Shown here: piece by piece, positions 53,666-64,000 of the stretch
Layout of the letters: every line of letters begins with the position of its first letter
How positions within the stretch are numbered: position 1 is the stretch's first letter
From: Spisula solida
Lineage: Eukaryota > Mollusca > Bivalvia > Venerida > Mactridae
DNA length: 64,000 nt
Direction of reading: 5' to 3'
NCBI GenBank assembly: GCA_947247005.1
Contig: OX365953.1
Location: forward strand, 26,844,784-26,908,783
Translations under genes and position numbers: made by a program
Notes under the pieces: generated by a model
The model's input: the letters and a program-made list of their open reading frames with translations, nothing else
Database searches by the model: none
Told to the model about the DNA's origin: nothing

Positions 53666-53784
53666 TTACCTGTGGGTCTAGCTTATTGGATGGTTGCTGT
53701 TGTTTTATATTTATTTCATCAATATTGTTCAAATGATTGGACAACAGAACAACTGCATAGATACAGGTGCCTCCTGGAAGTAGA

Positions 53785-54058
53785 TAAATAAATATACCAG
53801 ATTTATGTAGCGCTTTTTGCATGCCAACACACGTTCAAATGCACTTTACATTATTGTGTTGCAGCCACAAGAGCGCATTTGCATCCTCTACCAGTACAGC
53901 ATAATCTGACCAGAGGGACATACTGAGAGAAAGCCCCTGAAGGGAGAGAGAGACATTAGATACAGGCATGTCAGGTGCTGCAGAAGTGTGCCTAGCTCTT
54001 ATTTCGAAAAGACAGTCTGGTTCTTCAATGTGCCCGGTGTATAGCACCGATTAATATA
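53785..54058 (-). mobile_element. SINE family 2, 5'-truncated copy
   Basis: Shares GATTTATGTAGCGC, CACAAGRGC, GAAAGCCCCTGAAGGGA and GGTGTATAGCACCGAT in the same order as 60,547-60,830, but lacks the tRNA head. Confidence 0.8.
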
Positions 54059-54597
54059 GACGCAGCCATAGAGGCATTCATGATTGTACTAACCCTAATA
54101 AACATTCTCAGACGTTTAAGATTTGATTTGTAAAGCATTGTCTGGCAGTCAGCACCCTTACCCACGGACACACGGTTTCATAATAATCTTTTTTTACAAT
54201 GTGGTCTTCTATCTGAAATAACATATAAAATGCATTCAAATATTCACTCATCAATTACTAATCCCCAGTCAGTAATCATGGTAAAAAAGAGGGAAATTAT
54301 ACATAATTAATGTCATAAAGTGTACTGGAATCTTTTGTTAAGAACCTCGACGATTGCTAGTGTTTAGTTCATCAATATTGTTCAAATGATTAGACAACAG
54401 AACAGCATAGATACAGGTTCCTCCTGGAAATAGTTGCAGCCATAGAGGCATTCATTATTGTGCTGACTCTAATAAACAATCGCAGAAGCTTAATATGTGA
54501 TGTTTATATCATTGTGTGGCATTTAGCAACTTTACCCACACAAACAAGGATTCATCGATTTTAACTCATCATCTCTTATCATTATGTCATTATAATA

Positions 54598-55150
54598 CTA
54601 CAGTCAACTCTCGTTATCTCGAATTTCACGGGACCGTGGAAATTACTTCGACATAACGAAAATTCGAGATAGAATTTTCGGCATCGAAGTTGCAAGTTTT
54701 CCAGTTTCTGTCATTTTACGCCGCCATATTGTTACGGTCGTAAGAACGACATATTCGTGAGAATTGCTTGTTGTGATATTTATGTACATGTATTCCTCCT
54801 CGAGAAAATGCATTTTATTTTAATTATTATTTTTACAAACAATTGTTCGAGATGACATGTTTATTAATGTTAGTACGTAACACGAAGTTTTATGACATGT
54901 TTGCACAAATTGTTGCAAACAAATATTTGTTCAACAATGGAAGGCGCGAAAATTACAGGTAAATCGAAGATTTCAGACTGGCGAAGTGTGAAAAACATTC
55001 GACGCTAGTCGAATACGATCAGACTTCGACCCGACTTCGAGATGAACAATAGATTTAAAGTGTAAATTGGTTGATCGGGACCAAATAAAAATTCGACATA
55101 ACGAAAAATTCGAGCCGAATTCGAGCCGAAACTTCGAGATGGGTCTCGAG
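54598..55150. mobile_element. DNA transposon remnant with a CAGTCAACTCTCGTTATCTC end
   Basis: Left terminus TACAGTCAACTCTCGTTATC resembles pogo/Tigger-type ends (family knowledge). ATTCGACATAACGAAAA recurs near 55,093, and GAGATxxxTCTCGAGAT sequences end the block. The right terminus is degraded. Confidence 0.55.
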
Positions 55151-55197
55151 ATTTCAAATAGACAAAGAAGGAGAAAAATCGGGACTTGAACATGTAC

Positions 55198-55270
55198 ATG
55201 TATATTTATATAGCACTTTTTCATGTATAATTTACACGTTCAAAAATGTTGTACAATCAAGATTTAGACA
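55198..55270 (-). mobile_element. SINE family 2 tail fragment
   Basis: TATATAGCACTTTTTCATG and ACACGTTCAAA match the 3' tail of the copies at 53,785 and 60,547. Confidence 0.55.
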
Positions 55271-55620
55271 TGGTTAAAACGATATGAAATGGATACAAAC
55301 ATGCAAGTCAAAATGATATGGGTAAAACTAAAACATTGTTGTATAACTATAGACAAATTATAAAGTCAACACATCCACCAATAACATATGTAAACAGGTA
55401 AAATACACAATATAATGTGTTTCAAGTCCGGTTGGCTTCGTACGCTGTATGGCTGGCTTCCACACGCGTATTATCGACCAGACGGTGTTCACTGTTCACT
55501 TCACCAGCTCAACGAAGTTTACTTTAACTTTTCAAATTCTGTAAATCACATTGACACACAGGTGGTGTGTTAGGGAGAGCCGGAACTTCTAAATAAATGA
55601 GGTTAAGATTATCATGGTGT

Positions 55621-55767
55621 GTTCCTCCATAGCTCAGTGGTTAGAGCGCGTGTCGTCTAATCTGGTGACCCGGGTTCAAATACGGGTGAAGGCACTCATA
55701 TGCTTGTTATATTTCAGCACAAAGCTGACTGGCAAATGAAGGCTATGCTCGGTATTTAGAGAAAAGG
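55621..55767 (+). mobile_element. SINE family 1, complete copy with 12-bp target duplication
   Basis: tRNA-like head with A-box TAGCTCAGTGGTTAGAGCG and B-box GGGTTCAAATACGGG, then a CACTCATATGC...AAAGCTGACTGGCAAATGAA tail. TTATCATGGTGT flanks it at 55,609-55,620 and 55,768-55,779 without mismatch, which marks a recent insertion. Confidence 0.92.
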
Positions 55768-55844
55768 TTATCATGGTGTTAGGAAGTAACATTGATGTGA
55801 CTTTTCACAGTGTACTGAATCACAGTATATATGTAGACTATAGC

Positions 55845-57815
55845 TATATTTGTAGTGTATATGTAGACTATAGATATGGTTGCAGTGTATATGTAGGTTA
55901 TAGCTATGATTGCAGTGTATGTGTAGACTATAGCTATGATTGCAGTGTATATGTAGATTATAGCTATGATTGCAGTGTATATGTAGATTATAGCTATAAT
56001 TGTAGGGTATATGTAGACTATAGATATGGTTGCAGTGTATATGTAGGTTATAGCTATGATTGCAGTGTATGTGTAGACTATAGCTATGATTGCAGTGTAT
56101 ATGTAGATTATAGCTATGATTGCAGTGTATATGTAGATTATAGCTATGATTGCAGTGTATATGTAGATTATAGCTATAATTGTAGGGTATATGTAGACTA
56201 TAGATATGGTTGCAGTGTATATGTAGATTATAGCTATTATCGCACTGTATATGTAGACTATAGCTATTATTGCAGTGTATATGATGTAGAATATAGCTAT
56301 TATTACAGTGTATATGTAGACTAAGACTATTATTGCAGTGTATATGTAGATTATAGCTATGATTGCAGTGTATATGTAGATTATAGCTATGATTGCAGTG
56401 TATATGTAGATTATAGCTATTATCGCACTGTATATGTAGACTATAGCTATTATTGCAGTGTATATGATGTAGAATATAGCTATTATTACAGTGTATATGT
56501 AGACTAAGACTATTATTGCAGTGTATATGTAGATTATAGCTATTATTGCAGTGTATATGTAGACTATAGCTGTTATTGCAGTGTATATGTAAACTATAGC
56601 TATTATTGCAGTATATATGCACACTATAGCTTGAAGTACAGTGTATATGTAGACTGTATAGCTATAATTGTAGTGTATATGTAGACTAAACTATGATTAC
56701 AGTGTATGTAGACTATAGCTATGATTGCATTGTATATGTAGATTATAGATATGATTGCAGTGTATATGTAGACTATAGCTAGAAGTACAGTGTATATGTA
56801 GACTATAGCTATAATTGTAGTGTATATGTAGACTAAACTATGATTACAGTGTATGTAGACTATAGCTATGATTGCATTGTATATGTAGATTATAGATATG
56901 ATTGCAGGGTATATGTAGACTATAGCTATAATTGAATGTATATATGTAGACAATAGCTTTAATTGCAGTGTATATGGAGACTATGGCTATAATTGCAGAG
57001 TATATGTAGACAATAGCTATAATTGCAGTGTATGAGTAGACTATAGATATGATTACAGTGTATATGTAGACTATAGTTATGATTTAAGTGTATATGTAGA
57101 CTATAGCTATGATTGCAGTGTATATGTAGATTATAGCTATGATTGCAGTGTATATGTAGATTATAGCTATAATTGTAGGGTATATGTAGACTATAGTTAT
57201 GATTACAGTGTATATGTAGATTATAGATATAATTGCAGTGTATATGTAGATTATAGATATAAGTGCAGTGTATATGTAGATTATAGATATAATTGCAGTG
57301 TATATGTAGATTCTAGATATAATTGCAGTGTATATGTAGATTATAGATATAATTGCAGTGTATATGTAGACTATAGTTATGATTTAAGTGTATATGTAGA
57401 CTATAGCTATGATTGCAGTGTATATGTAGATTATAGCTATGATTGCAGTGTATATGTAGATTATAGCTATAATTGTAGGGTATATGTAGACTATAGATAT
57501 AATTGCAGTGTATATGTAGATTATAGTTATGATTTAAGTGTATATGTAGACTATAGATATAATTGCAGTGTATATGTCGACTATAGATATAATTGCAGTG
57601 TATATGTAGATTATAGATATGATTACAGTGTATATGTAGATTATAGATATAATTGCAGTGTATATGTAGATTATAGATATGATTACAGTGTATATGTAGA
57701 TTATAGATATAATTGCAGTGTATATGTATACTGTACACATGATTGCAGTGTATATGTATACTGTACACATGATTGCAGTGTATATGTAGATTATAGATAT
57801 GGCTGTTGTGTATAA
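55845..57815. repeat. Large minisatellite, 30-bp unit, about 65 copies
   Basis: Variants of TGCAGTGTATATGTAGATTA plus TAGCTATGAT in tandem over 2 kb, with a few units lengthened or shortened (near 56,280, 56,460 and 56,640-56,860). Higher-order duplications are visible, for example blocks at 56,281-56,330 and 56,461-56,510. Confidence 0.97.
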
Positions 57816-58127
57816 AACATTTATAGTGTATGTAGAATATAGCTACACGAGTTCAAATATCTGGCAGTGTTTATGTAGAATGTAGCTACGATTGTACATA
57901 CAAAAATACATGTATAGATACGTAATAACTAATTACAGAGATCAAGGAGTGTTTTTTGTATACACGTATATACTGATGGTGTATCAGTTATTGGCTTTGT
58001 ATGTCTGTTACTGATGAGTCTTAATGAATCCAAAATATTCAGCACACACTTGTCCATATGTCCCCATTTCGAAGAAGTGAGAATACTTTTTGCACATGAA
58101 TATTTGTTTATTCTTTTTTAATGCCAA

Positions 58128-58262
58128 GCATAGCCTTTATTGTCAGTCAGCTTTCTGCTGTAATACGGCTGACATATGAGTGCCTCCACCCGTATTTGAA
58201 TCCGGGTTGCCAGATTCGACGACAAGAGCGCTATAACCATTGAGTACGGAGGCACATTTACC
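58128..58262 (-). mobile_element. SINE family 1, complete but diverged copy
   Basis: Minus strand: GGTTATAGCGCTCTTGTCGT, B-box GGATTCAAATACGGGTGG, then GGCACTCATATGTC and AAGGCTATGCTTGGCATT. No clear target duplication. Confidence 0.88.
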
Positions 58263-58866
58263 GAGCAATAGCTAAATACATCTGTATAAGATACTGAAAC
58301 ATTGCAGGCATCATAGTCATGTCTAGTAGATGATCTCTAGTTCTCGAACGTGAATGATTTGTTGTTACCAAGTGCATGCATGTTTTACAATTATATCTAA
58401 CCATTACATAATAATTTTATTAATCCTTGCCTTCTATATTTAAAGATATATCTGGCGCATCTGAGAAAAAATATCGTACATCGGGATTATTGCTACATTA
58501 GATTTAACTACGAGCGGGGGTAATTGAATAAAGGCGCTCGGTAGCGCATTGCGTAGGCAACGGACCCAGATGTACATGATCCATGTCAATAAGTCCGTGT
58601 TGTGGTATGGTATAAAAATACATCAAATCAGGACCCGTTAATCACGAATATTACCTGATGTTATTTTTTGTTACACAAAAAGTTCTGACTCACAAATAAG
58701 GCACGCTGTGACAATTACTATCGTACACATATTCTATCACTGCTTTGTTATACAGTTTGAAGTGTTACTTTGATCTTACAATTCGAATGTTCAGTAGTAC
58801 GTTTAGTATGCAGCATTAGTTTACTAACAATGTTTCGTACTATACCACCCACACTTCACGAATAAT

Positions 58867-59585
58867 GCCTCGGTCACATTCACCGTAACAGCTCCGTATA
58901 GAATGATCTTCGTTATATGTTGGCGTTGGTAAATTCGCACGGTGTCAATTATAGTGCACCCAGGATAATGAGAAAGGCGGGGAAAATTCGTATATTCCAC
59001 AAAGGTGGTTTAATCAGATGTGCACGATTTATCAGTGATGTTTTGCATACAACACTGACCTTATCTGTTTACTTTAGTAGTTTGTAAAACCAATTTTGCA
59101 AACCAATGCATGTTTGTAAATATCACATTATCCTTGGCGCACTATATTAGAACTCGTATGTAACCTGTGTGGATAGAATCGCACGAGCATCGTACGGATT
59201 TTCGTATCGAGTGGAGGACTCGGAAACTCTTGAAATCCGGAAAAATGTTTCATCGAGCCACCAAGTTGTCTACGATCATTGTAGAGATTCCGAAACGGTA
59301 AGAGACACAGAACGATGTCCGCATGCGGATAACGGATACTACGAGGCTTGTCAACGTGTGAACGACTGTCACAGGGAACTCTCACGGGCGTCGTGTGGTC
59401 ACCGTAACAACATCGTACGAGTGTCATACGAGCGTCATACGAGTGTCGTAGGAACCCGTGATCACCACATGAGCTCATTTCATATTCCGCACGACTTGTC
59501 TGCGATTTTTGAAACGGACAGAAACCGACCGGGGTGTAAAATTTGTTCAAATCGTACGAACATCATAGCGCTTTGTGACACAGGT
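58867..59585. mobile_element. CpG-rich block, probable diverged DNA element
   Basis: Weak inverted ends CCTCGGTCACATT and TTGTGACACAGG, with CATACGAGCG/CGTACGAGTG repeats inside. Base composition differs from the flanks. Open frames on both strands (157 and 140 codons) have no family features. Confidence 0.4.
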
Positions 59586-59837
59586 ATAAGTCACTATGTA
59601 TATATGTTTTACATGCACACACACTCATTAAAGATTATTTAGTACTCAAATACTGCAATTGTCGATATAATTCAAGACTGGACTGTAGAGTGTGTTATTT
59701 TGTATTTCAAGTTTTAACTATACCAAAATATATAGAAGATAATTATGTTAATGAATTATTATGTAAGCGGGTGAAGATCGGGTGTAGATATAACAAGTTA
59801 TTCCTACTGTCTGTTTCTATTACGATGTAACGCATAT

Positions 59838-60039
59838 GTCCCACTGACGAATTCCACATCGGGGATGTTCTCCCGATTTCTTCCGACATAACCCGATTAA
59901 TCACAATTCCTTCCGATATAACTGTTTCATGACTTCCCCGAAGCTTCCCCAAGACCACCAGGAACTAGTTCCCGATATCCTGATAGCTCATTTATTTCAA
60001 TCGGGAGTACATCGCCGAAGCAAAAATGCACAGTGGGAC
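59838..60039. mobile_element. MITE-like element with GTCCCACTG ends
   Basis: GTCCCACTGACGAATTCC and its inverted counterpart AAATGCACAGTGGGAC bound 202 bp containing several TTCCGATATAAC-type motifs. Confidence 0.5.
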
Positions 60040-60149
60040 CTAGCCTTTATCAGATGCTATGATAATAGAAGAGAGAGAGATAGAGAAGAGAGCCTGTATA
60101 AATAAACAAAGGTACAGATTAGCAATAATACGCAATTATACAAAGCATA

Positions 60150-61544
60150 TACAAAGCGAACCCGTCAATGATATAAATCACAAATTCCATTTTTTTGTAA
60201 TAGTGGACCACTTCACAAGGTTTGCACAAGATTCTCATATATTCCTTGTTGCAACCAGACCACAGCTACCACAGCTAAGGCCCTTTACGAATGATATTTT
60301 GAGTGCTACGGATTCCCCGAGTAACTGCACAGTGGTCAATGTCGCAACTATATAAGTTGTATCATTAAGAAGCTGTGCAGGATAGCTGACATCAGAATGT
60401 CTATGCCAACACCATACCATCCCATGGGGGAATGGTCAACCGGAAATGTGGAACCAGACAGTGTTAAAAATTCTGGGGTCAATTGAAACCCACCAGAAGG
60501 CTGACTGGAAATCCTACTTTGCGCTCCCCCGGTCCAGGCATACAATAAAATATATCAGATTTATATAGCGCCCTTTTCATGCTACCGCACGTTCAAAGGC
60601 ACTTTACCCATGTTGCAGCCACAAGGGCACAGGTGCATCCTCTACCAGTGCAGATACAGCATGCTCTGACCAGAGGGACAGACTGAAAGAAAGCCCCTGA
60701 AGGGAAAGAGAGACATTAGATACAGGCATGTCTCGTGCTGCAGAGGTGCGCCTAGCTCTTATTTCGAACAGACAGCCTGGTTCTTTAATGTGCCAGGTAT
60801 ATAGCACCGATACACAGCTTCCTGGCACTTCCAGATACTTTGCAGACCACACGGCCAGATATAGCGGGATATATTATAAATATTTCAGAAATGTCAAGTT
60901 CCGATGTCAGGGATTGAACCCACGACCTCTGGATTGACAGCCCAGTGCGTTACCACTGAGCTAAATCCGCTTATTGACAATGTCAAACAGAATGACTATA
61001 CTGGACTTTCCTCACATTATCTTATGTTTGGTTGGCACTCCCGGCTTTCTATTGATGCGTATTTGGGAACTAATCCTTCCGAGGAACAGTCAGGTTCACC
61101 TTCCACGTATGTATCAGAACTCCAACAGTGCCCACAGTTTGCGTATCACAAGGCCACTGAGGAAGCCGGGAAAAGTACTGCAAAATAAAGAACTCTATGA
61201 TGACCGTGTTAAGCACCCTGGTCTGAAGGTAGGTGACCGGGTGCAGGTTGAGAAAGTTGGGTTGACAGGTACACACAAAGCTGGCAGACAAGCTGGAACA
61301 GACAGTTTCTATTAAGTATGTGAAGAAAGTAAATGGTGGCCAGTTAGGACACTTCACCGGAACCTGTACAAGTTGTTGCCTTATCCATGCAATTCAGTTG
61401 TTGATGATCCCTTTAAACCCACTGTTGGGGGAAGATCTAGCAAGAGACCGCCCTCAGAACCTAGCAATACAGTTACGAACACCCCTCTTATGGATAGCCA
61501 CAGCATCAGTACTTCTGACTCACAATCAGAAGATGACAGACCAT
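60150..61544 (+). pseudogene. Ty3/Gypsy retrotransposon integrase fossil
   Basis: Decayed pieces of a Gypsy integrase in several frames. VIVDHFTRFAQ with a downstream YGFP-type motif (60,200-60,330) belongs to the catalytic core. TPYHPMG follows at 60,410-60,430, and a KADWKS-like motif sits near 60,500. LMFGWHSRL and GTNPSEEQSGSPSTYVSEL lie at 61,024-61,125. KELYDDRVKHPGLKVGDRV (61,190-61,250) and KYVKKVNGGQL mark the C-terminal domain. Stops and frameshifts interrupt it throughout, and a SINE splits it at 60,547-60,976. No LTR, protease or reverse transcriptase was seen. It is non-functional. Confidence 0.88.
60547..60976 (-). mobile_element. SINE family 2, full-length copy with Asp-like tRNA head
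   Basis: Minus-strand head GCGGATTTAGCTCAGTGGTA with anticodon loop CTGTCAA (GTC) and B-box GTGGGTTCAATCCC, then a 350-bp body and tail. The acceptor stem has no partner, so it is not a tRNA gene. ACAAT flanks both sides (60,542-60,546 and 60,977-60,981). The Gypsy reading frame on the two sides is in register when the insertion is ignored, which supports these limits. Confidence 0.85.
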
Positions 61545-61799
61545 GCCCCGATCTCCCGAAACCTCTCAATCTGAGTTGAGATAAATCTCAAATACTGTCA
61601 TGTGTCTTTGAGATAATTCCCATGGGAGACCAGACTTAAAGTTAGCACTACAAAACAGATACATTGTTCTGAGTTTATTACAGTAAATACTTTGAGCATA
61701 AAACTTATGAATGATCTCATATTTATACTCTTGACTTGAGCAAAATCTCAATTTGAGTTGAGATTTCTACTTGGGATGCTTCGGGAGATTGGGACCAGG
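61545..61799. mobile_element. MITE family A, copy 2
   Basis: GCCCCGATCTCCCGAAACCT start and GGATGCTTCGGGAGATTGGG end, with AATCTCAATTTGAGTTGAGA inside. It directly abuts the Gypsy fossil, whose apparent C-terminal residues are MITE sequence. Confidence 0.85.
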
Positions 61800-62960
61800 T
61801 GTTTCAAACACGGTAAACATACATCCACCACTCAGAAACAAGTATCGACCTGTACCTATCTTTGGTTACTTTGAGTCTAATGTGCAACATTCTGCACCGG
61901 AAGAGCTCTGGGTGCTGTTTTTTTTCCAAAGCACTTACATAAATCTTAAAATTACGCTCTTTGAATTCTTTATATAATTCGTTAACAACTGCAAAATGGT
62001 GACGGGTATGGTTTGTAAAAGTTCAGTAAGCGAACCATTAGAACTGCAGCTCCATTTGCCACACTTCATAATTACAAGTTATAACTAATTTAAATCTGAC
62101 CGTAAGTTTTTGACTTCCGTAAGTGCTTTGATAAAACAGTACCAATGTCTTTAAAGACTATGATATCCCCCTTCCAACCAGAAATGTCAATACGTCTTCT
62201 TACCATATAGCGCTGCCTGGAACAGAGGTAGGTAAGTCAGTAAGGTTACTGAGGTTGTATACCAACCTCTAGTGACTTAGCGATCAGTTCAAAGAAAAGT
62301 AGCCCCTTATAGGTATGGGGAATGGGTTACCCGTGTTTCTGCAACTGTCACAGAACATCTGGAAGTATATGTATATATCTTGTATCTGTTTCGGGTACTT
62401 AACTTAGATGACTGTTCAGAAATGCATGCAGTTTTACTGCACTGACCCAAAGTACTTACCCAGGCAGTCCTACTGTACTGTTTCCATTTCCATTATGACA
62501 TATGGTTCCTGTACCACTAATGTTTGTTTTCAGTCGTCCAACTGTCATGGGACTGTTATCTCACTGTATTGTCATGTATTTGAGTAGTTTAAGTACATGC
62601 ATTTTTATCATAAGTGCAGCCTCATCATATAAACAGGGGTACATTGCTTTGTATGTCGGTCAATTACTCAAGAACGGTTGGACCAATGAACCTTTAACTT
62701 TATATGGAGGGCTTACCAGTATCCCGATCCCCGAAGCAGCATCTCAAGTACATGTACAAATATAGTTTCCTCTCTATGTCAGATTTCACTCAAACGTAGG
62801 CTGGTTTTGAGACAAGACTTAGTGTGTTTAGTTGGAGCTCAATAAAGTTAAATTTTACTAGTTTCTGTTTTGCGTTAGTGATTTATTATGTGTCCGGTCC
62901 GACGTGGAAATAATTCAAATATGTGGATGCATGTGAACATATTCTATTTGAGGTTTGAGT
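61800..62960. other. Intergenic, no gene recognised
   Basis: Unique-looking sequence without a supported gene. An 87-codon open frame at 62,502-62,765 has no recognisable family. Confidence 0.4.
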
Positions 62961-62967
62961 CAAAGGT

Positions 62968-62995
62968 TGAGATGCTTCGTGAGATCTGTACCAGG
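62968..62995. mobile_element. MITE family A, terminal fragment
   Basis: GGTTGAGATGCTTCGTGAGA matches only the right terminus of family A. Confidence 0.5.
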
Positions 62996-63035
62996 TATAG
63001 ACCATTTATATGAATCATAATTATATTGGTTAAGG

Positions 63036-63055
63036 CACGCACGTTAACGTGCGTG
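63036..63055. repeat. Perfect 20-bp palindrome
   Basis: CACGCACGTTAACGTGCGTG is a perfect dyad. No neighbouring gene gives it a role. Confidence 0.8.
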
Positions 63056-63151
63056 GTTTAGGATAGCCCACTCGTACTATTATCAGTATATGTATTGTAT
63101 TTGACATACGTGTATTGGAATATGAATACTTCCACATTGTCAGGACTTGAT

Positions 63152-63396
63152 CCTGGCCCCAATCTCCCGAAGCATCTCAAGTAGAAAACTCAGCTCAAAT
63201 TGAGATTTTGCTCAAATCAGAGTCTGAATTTTTGATAGATCTGAAGTTTGAGCTCTTGACTGTAATAAACTCATTATGTTTCTGTGTTGTGATACCAAGT
63301 TTGAGCTCAGACTCTCATGGAAATTACCCCAAAGACTCATGACAATATTTGAGTTGAGATTAAGCTTAAATTAAGATGCTTCGGGAGATCGGGGCC
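63152..63396. mobile_element. MITE family A, copy 3
   Basis: Best-preserved copy. Termini GGCCCCAATCTCCCGAAGCA and TGCTTCGGGAGATCGGGGCC are inverted repeats. Interior closely follows 22-281. Confidence 0.88.
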
Positions 63397-63585
63397 TGTA
63401 TATATAATAACAAACATGCATTGACTTTGTCATTCTTACTATGTTGTATTGTGTAACATCAATGACCTACTGTCCGTATTGTGTTGGATACAATGCTAGC
63501 TATATTATATAATGTTCCCTTTTATCATCTACATGTATTTTGGAAATACGTGTTCATAGGCACTTGGTTTCAAATTAACAGAGTG

Positions 63586-63757
63586 TACCTTACACGGAGA
63601 GAAGGTTGTGCTGTGGCCATGTTTAGCCGAAATGGATATGAAGGCGCAGGAACTGGGTATCCGTGTTTGCTGTGATAAAACTGGGTATCAGCTTTCGTAT
63701 CGTCAAATCGGTTGCGGCTAAATATGGCCGCTGCACTACCTTCTCTTCGTATTCGGT
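63586..63757. mobile_element. Foldback MITE with about 45-bp arms
   Basis: AGAGAAGGTTGTGCTGTGGC and, inverted, GCGGCCATATTTAGCCGCAA-type sequence from the right arm. Both strands therefore encode similar peptides (RREGxAxAxFSRN), an artefact of the palindrome. Confidence 0.75.
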
Positions 63758-64000
63758 ATTTCAACGTTTAAGGACTTGGCAAATACTAAAACATGCGCTT
63801 ATGAGTGTGTTATGTCAAGGTTATCACCAAGAATAAAATACCACATTAGTCTCTCCTTCATATTGACAGTCGACAGTTTGACAGTCGTCGCTGGGTCCTT
63901 GGCGTACAAGTCGAGCTTTACAGTCAAGGTGACTATTGTCATGTAATAGTACCTTTGTCATCGCCACCAACAAGAATGTTGGACATGACTTGAGGAATTT

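Noticed and set aside
55626..55697. tRNA gene on the plus strand
   Set aside because: A- and B-boxes are present, but no acceptor stem; it is the head of a SINE with target duplications.
55771..57770. Long open frames of 151-283 codons on both strands (repeated YIYTAIIAI, HIHCNHSYNL and VYVDYSYDCS peptides)
   Set aside because: They are products of the 30-bp minisatellite, whose unit is a multiple of three and lacks stops in several frames.
59128..59642. Overlapping open frames of 140 and 157 codons
   Set aside because: Opposite strands of one CpG-rich repeat block, without domains or splice support.
60899..60970. tRNA-Asp(GTC) gene on the minus strand
   Set aside because: D-, anticodon- and T-arms are tRNA-like, but the acceptor stem has no 3' partner and the sequence runs into a SINE body.
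63481..63764. Two opposite-strand peptides with the same RREGxAxAxFSRN motif
   Set aside because: An artefact of the foldback MITE, whose arms are reverse complements.

Overview
The window is AT-rich animal nuclear DNA with spliced genes (GT-AG introns of roughly 0.3 to 5.8 kb) and very dense short transposable elements. The gene content (SMG6, SPATA22 and an inward-rectifier K+ channel), the abundance of MITEs and tRNA-derived SINEs, and a dispersed 170-bp tandem repeat of a kind I associate with bivalve genomes suggest a bivalve mollusc. The species cannot be named from the sequence. No prokaryotic or viral genome organisation is present.

Layout. (1) 3,521-22,629, minus strand: the first twelve coding exons of SMG6 (EST1A), the nonsense-mediated-decay endonuclease. 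Visible are the start codon, two exon-junction-complex binding motifs, a very long disordered Arg/Gly/Ser-rich middle and most of the 14-3-3-like/TPR domain. The PIN nuclease exons lie off the left edge. Exon phases join without conflict over 3,915 coding bases (1,305 aa). (2) 22,630-28,000: intergenic, with several MITEs. (3) 28,015-46,455, plus strand: a nine-exon SPATA22 orthologue (about 488 aa), the meiotic partner of MEIOB. Its introns hold an almost intact antisense LINE (about 30,767-35,940), a foldback element cluster (36,748-38,240), a 50-bp satellite that ends in a hairpin, and two MITEs. (4) 46,456-50,309: intergenic with degenerate repeats. (5) 50,310-52,272, minus strand: a two-exon inward-rectifier K+ channel (398 aa). 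(6) 52,273-64,000: a gene-free repeat graveyard with three SINE families, a 2-kb minisatellite of 30-bp units, a Ty3/Gypsy integrase fossil split by a SINE, and MITEs.

The genes do not form an operon or pathway. SMG6 acts in cytoplasmic mRNA surveillance, SPATA22 in meiotic recombination, and the channel at the plasma membrane. SMG6 and SPATA22 are divergent neighbours here; as I recall, both also lie on human 17p13, which may reflect old linkage.

The most unusual observations concern mobile DNA. A 1,800-bp hAT-type element with perfect 8-bp target duplications has a 170-bp satellite as its body, and that satellite is itself interrupted by a MITE. A MITE terminus coincides with the splice donor of SMG6 exon 2. 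A tangled pair of inverted foldback elements lies in a SPATA22 intron. A 17-residue repeat has been amplified inside the SPATA22 coding sequence. I did not find a convincing wholly new gene system.
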